Part shown: in pieces, positions 1 through 6,872 of the stretch
Position numbering within the stretch: the first letter of the stretch is position 1
How the letters are laid out: every line of letters starts with the position of its first letter
From: JBLHUT01 sp047629975
Lineage (GTDB): Bacteria; Pseudomonadota; Alphaproteobacteria; Rhodobacterales; Rhodobacteraceae
Assembly: GCA_047629975.1 (NCBI GenBank)
Contig: JBLHUT010000035.1
Location: 1 to 18,015 of the forward strand
DNA: 18,015 nucleotides
Direction of reading: 5' to 3'
Made by a program: the position numbers and the translations under genes
Notes under the pieces: generated by a model
Seen by the model: only the letters and a program-made list of their open reading frames with translations
Told to the model about the DNA's origin: nothing
Databases searched by the model: none

Positions 1-414
1 ACCGGGCAGGTATTTCTGCCGCTGCTCTTCGCTGCCGTAGGCGTGGATCGGATACATCACAAGGCTCGACTGCACCGACATCATCGACCGGTACCCGCTG
101 TCCACGCGCTCTACCTCGCGCGCAACAAGCCCGTAGGTCACATAGCCCGCACCAAGCCCGCCGTATTCCTCGGGGATGGTCAGGCCCAAAAGACCTGCGG
201 CGCCCATGTCCTGAAAGATGCCCGGATCGGCGGTTTCCTGACGGAAGGCGTCGATAACTTTTGGCTGCAATTTCGCTTGGGCGAATTCGGCGGCAGCATC
301 GCGCAGCATCCGCTCGTCCTCGGTCAGCTGCGCCTCGAGGCCAAGGGGATCTGTCCACACAAAAGGGGCCAGATCGGGACCGTCGTGCTTGGCAATGGGA
401 GTGGTCAAGTTCAT
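1..414 (-). CDS. gcdH: glutaryl-CoA dehydrogenase, N-terminal part (cut by window edge)
   Basis: FAD-dependent acyl-CoA dehydrogenase that oxidatively decarboxylates glutaryl-CoA to crotonyl-CoA in lysine and tryptophan breakdown; a soluble cytoplasmic enzyme passing electrons to ETF. I translated the minus strand by hand: 138 residues are present of a usual ~400. The first part matches the GcdH N-terminal helical domain, with FVWTDPLGLEAQLTEDERM (about 18-36), IPEEYGGLG (about 79-87) and, near the edge, the highly conserved VERVDSGYRSMMSVQSSL followed by YGSEEQRQKYLP. This last block separates GcdH from short-chain acyl-CoA dehydrogenases. The start is an ATG with a good AAGGAG ribosome-binding site 6 nt upstream. 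It lies 190 bp downstream of the RND gene on the same strand and probably has its own promoter. The catalytic base and most of the FAD site are outside the window, so activity cannot be judged. Confidence 0.93.
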   Translation of the reverse strand, partial: MNLTTPIAKHDGPDLAPFVWTDPLGLEAQLTEDERMLRDAAAEFAQAKLQPKVIDAFRQETADPGIFQDMGAAGLLGLTIPEEYGGLGAGYVTYGLVAREVERVDSGYRSMMSVQSSLVMYPIHAYGSEEQRQKYLPG

Positions 415-453
415 TTTCGGCTCCTTCGGGTAAATCCGGTGATCGTCGCATCC

Positions 454-482
454 CTCCTACGCCTTTCACGCTCCAGAGGCAA
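454..482 (-). promoter_or_regulatory. weak candidate promoter for gcdH in the 190-bp gap
   Basis: Read on the minus strand, TTGCCT (477-482) and TAGGAG (454-459) are separated by 17 nt. The -35 matches the sigma70 consensus at 4 of 6 positions and the -10 at only 3, so the support is thin. The rest of the gap between the RND stop and gcdH (415-604) shows only the gcdH Shine-Dalgarno (421-426) and a 4-bp-stem mini hairpin (504-516) with no U run. I see no convincing terminator for the pump operon here. Confidence 0.2.
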
Positions 483-604
483 TCGGACAGCCCGTGCCAC
501 AGGCCCGAAAACCGGGGGAAAACGAGCGACTGGCAGACGCAAAAGGTCGCGGCGCGCTGTAGGCATCAGAACAAGCAGTCGGTGCCGATGCGTTGCGTGC
601 AGGG

Positions 605-3600
605 TCATTCTGCCGCGCGCAGCGGGGATTTTGTCGTTGGCGGCAGTGGAGTTTTGGATGCGGGATCTTCGGGTTCTGCGGCGTCGATTCCTGTGACCCC
701 GGTTGCCGGTGTCTCGATGACTTTGGCGGCACCGGGTCCGGTTTGGCTTGCCGTGTCGCTCTTTGGCTCCGGTGTCGGGTCGGGCTTGATCTTGACCTCG
801 GGCACAGGGGAGGCCTGCGGTGCAATTGCGACAGCGGGTGATGCAGAGCCCGTCCCGCTATCTGTGTCAGCATATCGCCGGTTTGGTTCGTTCAGCAAAT
901 CACCCCAGATCAATTCGGGCTGACGCACACGCGCGGCTTGCCGTTGCTGTGCCCAGTCGCGTGCCGCCCTGCTCGAGCGCCCCATGGAGAGCGCCGCAAG
1001 CCCGTGTGCGATCCAGATCGCATAGGTCGTGAACCACACCCGCAGTGCCAGCATCGACGGGGTGAAAACAAGTGTGAGCACCGTTGCAATCCCCAGCCCG
1101 AAAACCACCGCCGAGGCGAGCTGCTTCCACCAAAGCGCCGTTGGGCTGTCGATCGTATAGCCGCCGCCGAAAAAGTCGAGCGACAGGCCGAACATCATCG
1201 GGGCCAGACCCGCCATTGTCGTGATTGTCGTCAGCAAAACAGGCCGGATGCGGGCCTCGGCCGTTCGGGTGATGGCTTCGATACGCGGCATGTAGCGGCT
1301 GTAATCCTGATAGGTGTCGATCAGCACGATGTTGTTGTTCACCACGATACCGGCCAACGCAACGATGCCGGTTCCGGTCATGATGATCGAAAAAGACTGC
1401 CCCATCACCAGCATGCCGATCAAAACGCCCGTCGTTGACAACACCACAGCCAGCAACACCAGAGTGGCATTATAAAAACTGTTGAATTGCGCCAGAAGGA
1501 TGATGAACATCAATCCCAGCGCCGCCGAGAATGCCGACGACAGGAAGGCCTGACTTTCGGCTTGTTCCTCCTGATCGCCCGTCCAGACATAATTGACATC
1601 CATCGGTAGCGGGCGCTCGGTCTCAAGCCACCGCGTGATTACGCCGATCCGTTCGTTTGCATTGACAGGGGTTGCGCCCTCGGTGCCTTCGGGAACCAGC
1701 GTGCCGCTGGTGTCGACAAACAGGTTCGTGGCCACGTCCGCCTTGACTTCGTAAACCCGCGATTGGTCGACCCTGTCGATCCGCCCGAGCTTTTCCACAG
1801 GGCGACGGCTGATGAAATTGGACAGCGGCACCAAACCGGCCGAGGTCTGAACCTTGAGAGTATCAAGAGTTGACAGCACACGGTCCTTTTCGGGCAGCCG
1901 GACGCGGATGTCGATTTCCTCGTCCGAACTCTCGACCCGCATCGTATCAAGCAGGATGCCGCGCGTGACCAGTTGCACCATCAACCCGACAGTCGCGACA
2001 TCGGCCCCGTAAAGACCCGCCTTTTCGGCATCAACATTGATTTCCCAATCAATACCCGGAAGTGGCAGGGTGTTCTCGATCCGGATCACTCCGGGGGTTG
2101 CCGCGAGTTTTTCGGTAATGATGTCCACAGATTTCTGGAGGGTGTCGAACGACGGCCCACTTAGCCGCAGATGCAGGGGCTTTCCCTGTCCCGGTCCGGG
2201 CGTCAGGTTGAACACTTCGGTTTTGATGCCGGGAATGGCGGCCACCCGTGCCTCAAGATCGGCCAGCACCGTATCGCCGTCAAAGGCACTGTCGACGCTC
2301 GATGTGCGGAAAAACCCCCACAGCAGCCCCTCGATGCGGGGGCGATCCTTCCACGGCACCAGCTCGATCTGGATCTGGCCGATGGTATCAAGCGGGCCGG
2401 AGGCGCCTTGGGTGTTCGCGTTCAACCCGCCCGAACCGGCAAAGGCAAAGACGCTTTTGATGCCCGGTGTGCCCAGTGTTACTTCTTCGACGGCTTTGAC
2501 CATCGCGTCTTTTTCGGTCAGCGACAGGTTGCCGCGCGCCCTGACATAAACAATGGCCTGTTCCGGCTCTGCCTGGACAAAGAACTCCACACCGTTGTTG
2601 TTTTCGCCAAAATACCCGAAGACGGTAATCACAAACGCGATCACGGCTCCGATCGAGACGATTGGCATGATCGGATTGCCGGCAATAAAATGGATCACCC
2701 AGCCAAACGGCGTCCGTCGATATCCCGAGGTCACACGTTTTGCGCGCCGCTCGATCCGGATGGCGCCAAAGACGGTAGAGATCATCATGATCGACCCGAT
2801 AAACAAGGCAGCCCCCGGCAGCCATTTTACCGCAACCGGCAACGGCGAGGCCCCACCCGCCACGTCAAGGATCTGGAACAGATAATCGCCGTTCAATGTC
2901 TGGATCGCGCCGGTGAACGCCAGATAAAGCGCCACAGGAACCAACGCCAGCCGCACCAGATAGGGCAGCCCGCGCAACACCGCCGAGCCGCGCCCCAGCG
3001 CGCCCGCCATCTCGCCCGTCACACCCCCCATCACCGGCAGGTAAACCAGCGCCACAACCAGCGATGCCGACAACACGAAAATCAACGTGACCGGCAACAT
3101 GCCCATGAACTGCCCCGGCACACCGGGCCAGAACAGCATTGGCAAAAACGCGCACAGCGTCGTGGCTGTCGAGCTGACGATGGGCCAGAACATGCGCTTT
3201 GCCGCCTCGACGTAGGCGCGCATCGGGTCTTCGCCCTCTTGCATGCGTTTATCGGCATATTCCACAACCACAATCGCCCCGTCCACCAGCATGCCCACCG
3301 CAAGGATCAGGCCGAACATCACGATGTTTGACACCGAAATGCCCATCACGGCCAAAAATGCAAAGCACAGCAAAAACGAGGTCGGGATCGCAAAACCGAC
3401 CAGCAGGGCAGGGCGCAGCCCCAGCGACGCCAGAACGACGACCATCACAAGTGCGATTGCCGTCAGCACCGACCCTTCAAGCTGGTCAACCATCGACTCC
3501 ACTGTGAACGATTGGTCGTTCGAGGCGCCCACGATGATTGCCTCCTGCAATCCCGCAGGCCAGTTCAGTTTTTCGTCGGCTACAATCTGGCGCACAAGGC

Positions 3601-4486
3601 TTGCCGTGTCGATCAGGTTGAAGCCTTTGCGTTTGGACACCTGAAGCGCCACGGTCGTTTCGCCGTTGAACCGGGCGGTGCCGGTGCGGTCCTCGAACGT
3701 CAGTTTGATTTCGGCCAGATCACTGAGTGTGACAATCCGGTCGCCGTTCTTTTTGATAGGCAGGTTCAGAATGTCGATCGCCTCGTCGAACGATGACGGG
3801 ATCTTGACGGCAAACGTGCCGGTGGGGGTGTCGACCTCGCCGGCGGGGATCAGCAGGTTGTTGTTGACCACAACACCGATCAGCTCGGCTGCGGTGACAT
3901 TATAGCTTTCCAGCTTGAGCGGATCGAACACAACCTCGAGCATCTCGTCGCGGTGCCCCGTGAGGGTCGCCTCCAGCACCGCTTCCTGACTTTCCAGCCG
4001 GTCTTGCAAGTTGCGGGCAACATTCAGCAAGGTACGCTCTGGCAGGTTGCCGCCAAGGTTCACGATGATGATCGGAAATTCCGAGAAGTTGAATTCGCCG
4101 ACGGTATAGCTGTCGGCGCCGTCGGGAAACTTGGCCTCGGCCTTGTCCATCGCGGCGCGGATTTCGGCCAGCACGGCCTCCTTGTCCCAGCCGAACTCGA
4201 ATTCAAGCACAAGGCTGGCATACCCTTCGGCGCCGGTGCCGGTCATGGTTTTCAGACCGTCCAGATCGGACATCTCGGTTTCCATAACCTTGACCAGCAG
4301 TTTCTCGCTGTCTTCGGCGGAAATCCCCGGAAACGGAACCGAGATGAAGGCGGCCGGAATCTCGATGTCCGGTTCGCCCTCTTTTGGCAGGCTCAGGTAG
4401 GCAAAAGTGCCCGCCAGCAACGACAGGATGATGAAGGCAATCACCATCCGGGCGCGGTCGGCGGCCCAATCAACGATACCGGTCAT
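605..4486 (-). CDS. RND-family efflux permease with extra transmembrane segments and long C-terminal tail
   Basis: Inner-membrane proton-driven pump subunit of the AcrB/HAE-like RND superfamily, expected to work as a trimer with the adjacent membrane fusion protein and a TolC-type channel encoded elsewhere. It has 1293 residues against ~1030-1050 for AcrB. TM1 lies at about 12-32, and the first porter domain follows. TM2-TM6 fall at about 338-489, with the TM4 motif VDGAIVVVE at 401-409. The second periplasmic half spans about 630-980, and the last helices about 982-1160 include GIVVNNNIVLID (1046-1057) and RIRPVLLTT (1079-1087). Aligned by eye with AcrB, Asp402 (D407), Arg1079 (R971) and Thr1086 (T978) are kept, whereas D408 is Gly403 and K940 is Asn1050. 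Two extra hydrophobic stretches (about 508-530 and 554-576) sit between TM6 and TM7, and residues ~1166-1293 form a Pro/Ala/charged tail. The start codon overlaps the fusion protein's stop (ATGA). The substrate cannot be told from sequence. Confidence 0.93.
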   Translation of the reverse strand: MTGIVDWAADRARMVIAFIILSLLAGTFAYLSLPKEGEPDIEIPAAFISVPFPGISAEDSEKLLVKVMETEMSDLDGLKTMTGTGAEGYASLVLEFEFGWDKEAVLAEIRAAMDKAEAKFPDGADSYTVGEFNFSEFPIIIVNLGGNLPERTLLNVARNLQDRLESQEAVLEATLTGHRDEMLEVVFDPLKLESYNVTAAELIGVVVNNNLLIPAGEVDTPTGTFAVKIPSSFDEAIDILNLPIKKNGDRIVTLSDLAEIKLTFEDRTGTARFNGETTVALQVSKRKGFNLIDTASLVRQIVADEKLNWPAGLQEAIIVGASNDQSFTVESMVDQLEGSVLTAIALVMVVVLASLGLRPALLVGFAIPTSFLLCFAFLAVMGISVSNIVMFGLILAVGMLVDGAIVVVEYADKRMQEGEDPMRAYVEAAKRMFWPIVSSTATTLCAFLPMLFWPGVPGQFMGMLPVTLIFVLSASLVVALVYLPVMGGVTGEMAGALGRGSAVLRGLPYLVRLALVPVALYLAFTGAIQTLNGDYLFQILDVAGGASPLPVAVKWLPGAALFIGSIMMISTVFGAIRIERRAKRVTSGYRRTPFGWVIHFIAGNPIMPIVSIGAVIAFVITVFGYFGENNNGVEFFVQAEPEQAIVYVRARGNLSLTEKDAMVKAVEEVTLGTPGIKSVFAFAGSGGLNANTQGASGPLDTIGQIQIELVPWKDRPRIEGLLWGFFRTSSVDSAFDGDTVLADLEARVAAIPGIKTEVFNLTPGPGQGKPLHLRLSGPSFDTLQKSVDIITEKLAATPGVIRIENTLPLPGIDWEINVDAEKAGLYGADVATVGLMVQLVTRGILLDTMRVESSDEEIDIRVRLPEKDRVLSTLDTLKVQTSAGLVPLSNFISRRPVEKLGRIDRVDQSRVYEVKADVATNLFVDTSGTLVPEGTEGATPVNANERIGVITRWLETERPLPMDVNYVWTGDQEEQAESQAFLSSAFSAALGLMFIILLAQFNSFYNATLVLLAVVLSTTGVLIGMLVMGQSFSIIMTGTGIVALAGIVVNNNIVLIDTYQDYSRYMPRIEAITRTAEARIRPVLLTTITTMAGLAPMMFGLSLDFFGGGYTIDSPTALWWKQLASAVVFGLGIATVLTLVFTPSMLALRVWFTTYAIWIAHGLAALSMGRSSRAARDWAQQRQAARVRQPELIWGDLLNEPNRRYADTDSGTGSASPAVAIAPQASPVPEVKIKPDPTPEPKSDTASQTGPGAAKVIETPATGVTGIDAAEPEDPASKTPLPPTTKSPLRAAE

Positions 4487-5742
4487 CGTGCGGCCTCCTC
4501 GAAGGTCACCTTGAGGGGGCTGCCCTCTCCGACGTATTCCTGACCGGTTGTGATGACCGCCACCTCGTCGGGCAATCCGCGCACCAGATATCCTTCAAGC
4601 GAGTCGCGCAAAATGGTCACCGGAGCAAAGGTGGCCGTGGTGTCGGCGTCCACCAGCCGCACGCCGATGGTGCCGGTGTCGTCGCGTGTCAAAGCAGAGG
4701 CCGGCACCAGATGTGCCTTGACCGCTGCAGCGGAGATCACGAATTCGACCGTCTGTCCGTCGCGGATCGTCAGGTCCGTGTTAGGCACCGACACTTCGAC
4801 CCGAAAGGTGCGTGTCGTCAGATCGGCCGAACGGCTCAGAAAGGTGACAGGCCCCGTGACTTGTCGGCCCGTAACGAGCCGTGCCGCAGAGACCGCGCCG
4901 ACGCGTACCTTGTCGACCAACATCTCGGGGATATCCCCCACCAGCTTGATCGGAGTGAGCTGGATCACGGTGGCGCAATGATCGCCTGCCTGAAGCAGCG
5001 TGCCCAACTCGGCGGTGTCGGTTTCAAGCAGGCCCGAAAAAGGCGCCATGATCCGCAAACGCGCGATATCGGTCTGTACGGCAGCGACGCGCGCGCCGGC
5101 TGATTCGATGCCTGCTTTCGCGGCCTCGACCCCCGTAACCGCAGATTGCAGGGCCGCCTTGGCCGACGATACCGCCGCCACCGTCGCCGCCACGCGGGTT
5201 TCGGTGGCAAATCCGTCCTGGCTGAGCTGTGATGCGACGCGGTCGTTGATTTCAGCTTCGATCAGCCGTGCGCGGGCTTCGGCGACGCGGGCGTCGGATT
5301 CAGGAAGGCGGGCACGCGCCTCTGATAAATAGGCTTTTGCCTCGGCCAGCGCGTCAAGCCGCGTCCCCGGTGCAATCTCGCACAGAATTTGACCCTGTTG
5401 CACTTCGATTCCCTTGCGCAGCGGCTCGGAGGTGATCAGACCTCCGGTTTCTGCGCGTACGACGACCTGACGGTTGGCCTGTGTGCGGCCACGCACCAGA
5501 ACACCGTCCTGCACCATTTGTGCGGTGAACCGTTTGGCCACGACAGAGACAGCCCGCGCGGCTGTGTCATCGGGCAGGGCCACATCCGCCGCCACATCCA
5601 CCGCTGCCGGTACGGGTGCGGCGGGGCTGACTTGTTGCGGGCCAAGGCCGGTCACAAACTCCGAAACCCGTTCGCGTTCGAAAATAAACCCGTAAAGCGC
5701 CAGCATAACAAGGCCGGCAGTAATGATAGAAAGAACGCGCAT
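4483..5742 (-). CDS. efflux RND transporter periplasmic adaptor (membrane fusion protein, HlyD/AcrA type)
   Basis: Periplasmic adaptor that bridges the RND permease and an outer-membrane channel. It has 419 residues, normal for the family. An N-terminal hydrophobic segment (about 4-21) without a lipobox cysteine suggests a membrane anchor or signal peptide. A Pro/Ala-rich linker follows (36-60). The first lipoyl half (about 92-125, with the V-R-A-E-T-G-G-L-I stretch) leads into an Ala/Glu/Arg-rich helical hairpin coiled coil (about 128-228). The returning lipoyl half begins with RIMAPFSGLLE (230-240), the classic adaptor motif. A beta-barrel (about 265-340) and membrane-proximal domain close the protein. 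Its stop codon overlaps the permease start by 4 bp, so the two are a translationally coupled operon with the adaptor first. The ribosome-binding site is weak (AGAGG 9 nt before the ATG). No outer-membrane factor gene follows in the window. Confidence 0.92.
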   Translation of the reverse strand: MRVLSIITAGLVMLALYGFIFERERVSEFVTGLGPQQVSPAAPVPAAVDVAADVALPDDTAARAVSVVAKRFTAQMVQDGVLVRGRTQANRQVVVRAETGGLITSEPLRKGIEVQQGQILCEIAPGTRLDALAEAKAYLSEARARLPESDARVAEARARLIEAEINDRVASQLSQDGFATETRVAATVAAVSSAKAALQSAVTGVEAAKAGIESAGARVAAVQTDIARLRIMAPFSGLLETDTAELGTLLQAGDHCATVIQLTPIKLVGDIPEMLVDKVRVGAVSAARLVTGRQVTGPVTFLSRSADLTTRTFRVEVSVPNTDLTIRDGQTVEFVISAAAVKAHLVPASALTRDDTGTIGVRLVDADTTATFAPVTILRDSLEGYLVRGLPDEVAVITTGQEYVGEGSPLKVTFEEAAR

Positions 5743-6076
5743 GAGGAGAGACCTCTGTTGGATGAACTCGGGACCTTGTGGCCCTGAAAACCTGAAACTC
5801 GAATAACAACGAATGTCTCGAAAAGTGGATATGCTTGTAGTACGCTAAACCGCTCGGTTCAGATTAATCTTTTCGATAATTTTGTGCAAGCGGCGGCAAC
5901 ATGCGGTTTTCCCCTCCCTGGAGCCGTAATTGCTGACAATAGACACGAAAATTACCGGTCCTTGTGCCGCAATGCCGCTCAGGGCTTGGCATGTCAGGGG
6001 TTTTCGGAGTATCACCTGCCGCGACAACGTCTGCTTGCGAGGCGCGAGTGGAAAACCTTTAGATATCGGGGCCGGA
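5743..6076. promoter_or_regulatory. 334-bp divergent intergenic region between the RND operon and yfgM
   Basis: This gap must hold the promoters of two divergent transcription units. Its AT-richest part, about 5835-5885, carries two neighbouring palindromes. On the minus strand, CTGAAC (5857-5862) and TACAAG (5834-5839) are 17 nt apart and would give a leader of about 85 nt for the adaptor gene. The match is moderate: 3 of 6 and 4 of 6 consensus positions. On the plus strand, GATAAT (5875-5880) is a good -10 hexamer without an obvious -35. I see no convincing gene: the open frames crossing the gap (minus 5845-6111, and the plus-strand extension of yfgM to 5930) lack ribosome-binding sites and family resemblance. 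I see no recognisable riboswitch or RNA gene. Confidence 0.5.
5848..5870. promoter_or_regulatory. two adjacent palindromes, candidate operator for the efflux operon
   Basis: AACCG-CT-CGGTT (5848-5859) is an inverted repeat with 5-bp arms, and one base further on AGATTAATCT (5861-5870) is a perfect 10-bp palindrome. Their centres are 12 bp apart. The first falls within the spacer between the candidate -35 and -10 of the minus-strand pump promoter, where a repressor would block RNA polymerase. RND operons are commonly repressed by TetR- or MarR-family proteins that bind such dyads. No regulator gene is next to this operon, so the protein is unknown. The dyads are seen directly; the function is inferred. 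Confidence 0.4.
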
Positions 6077-6754
6077 ATGAGCGATACCGACAGTTTCATC
6101 GACGAAGTCACTGAAGAAGTCCGGCGTGACCGGCTTTATCGCAATATCCGCCGCTATGGCTGGATCGCGGTTGTGGCGGTGCTGGCGATTGTGGGCGGCA
6201 CTGCCTGGAACGAATGGCGCAAGGCGCAGGAGACTGCGGCGGCACAGCAATTCGGTGATGCCATACTTGCCGCAGTTGACGGCCCGGTAGACATGCCGCG
6301 CGGCCAGCTTCTGGGCGAGATTACAGCCAACCCAGAAGCCTTGCCGCTCCAGAAACTTTTGCTGGCCGCTGTTGCCGAGGGCGATCAGGACGCAAAATCG
6401 GTTGTGGCAGCACTTGAAGGGATTTCGGGCAATATTGATGTGTCTGTTGTCTACCGCGATCTTGCGGCGCTCAAGATCGTGCTTCTCGGGCCCGAAGCCG
6501 TGCCCGCCAGCATCCGCACCGATCTGATCAACCAGATGATCATCCCCGGCGCTCCCTACCGGCTTTTGGGGTTAGAGCAGCAGGTTTTGATGCTGGTCGA
6601 GCAAGGCGACACCGAGGCCGCAGTTACCGCCGCACAATCGCTTTTGCAGGAAACGGGTGTGACGGCAGGGTTGCAACAACGGCTGGGGCAGTTGATTGTG
6701 ACCTTGGGGGCGGAGCCTGAGAACCTCAACGGGGCGCTGCTTGAGGCAAATTGA
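6077..6754 (+). CDS. YfgM-like TPR-type membrane-anchored protein, Sec translocon accessory
   Basis: Probable counterpart of enterobacterial YfgM, an inner-membrane protein with a periplasmic tetratricopeptide-like domain that associates with SecYEG and periplasmic chaperones. It has 225 residues. A short charged cytoplasmic N-terminus (SFIDEVTEEVRRDRLYRNIR, about 6-25) is followed by one membrane span (about 28-43). A helical Ala/Leu-rich periplasmic part (about 50-225) then contains helix-pair patterns. This layout and the start MSDTDSFIDE are characteristic of the alphaproteobacterial family. I chose the ATG at 6077 over an in-frame ATG at 5930: the 49-residue extension would put an unconserved Cys/Arg-rich segment before the expected N-terminus. 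The next genes are bamB-like and der, the same order as yfgM-bamB-der in Escherichia coli, which supports the call. The spacing to bamB is 118 bp. Confidence 0.75.
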   Translation: MSDTDSFIDEVTEEVRRDRLYRNIRRYGWIAVVAVLAIVGGTAWNEWRKAQETAAAQQFGDAILAAVDGPVDMPRGQLLGEITANPEALPLQKLLLAAVAEGDQDAKSVVAALEGISGNIDVSVVYRDLAALKIVLLGPEAVPASIRTDLINQMIIPGAPYRLLGLEQQVLMLVEQGDTEAAVTAAQSLLQETGVTAGLQQRLGQLIVTLGAEPENLNGALLEAN

Positions 6755-6872
6755 GTAAGGTCCGGTTTTGCGCGGGGGTCCCCGTGACCTAACGGCTGGC
6801 AAGGTTTTGTCGACCGGAAGCAAACATCAAGACGGGGCAGCCCGCAGCAGGCTAGAAACAAGGGGCAAAGCG

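Noticed and set aside
504..516. CCCG-AAAAC-CGGG mini hairpin after the RND operon, considered as its terminator
   Set aside because: The stem is only 4 bp and no run of U follows on the minus strand.
2171..3331. 386-codon open frame on the plus strand, antisense to the RND permease
   Set aside because: It is rich in His, Arg, Gln and Asp as expected of an antisense frame in a GC-rich gene, has no recognisable domain, and the opposite strand is a clear RND protein.
6035..6065. TTGCGA / TAGATA pair just before yfgM, considered as its promoter
   Set aside because: The spacer would be 19 nt, the -10 is poor, and transcription would start nearly at the ribosome-binding site.
5845..6111. 88-codon minus-strand frame in the divergent promoter region, considered as a small regulator
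   Set aside because: It has no helix-turn-helix pattern, overlaps the yfgM start and has no convincing ribosome-binding site.
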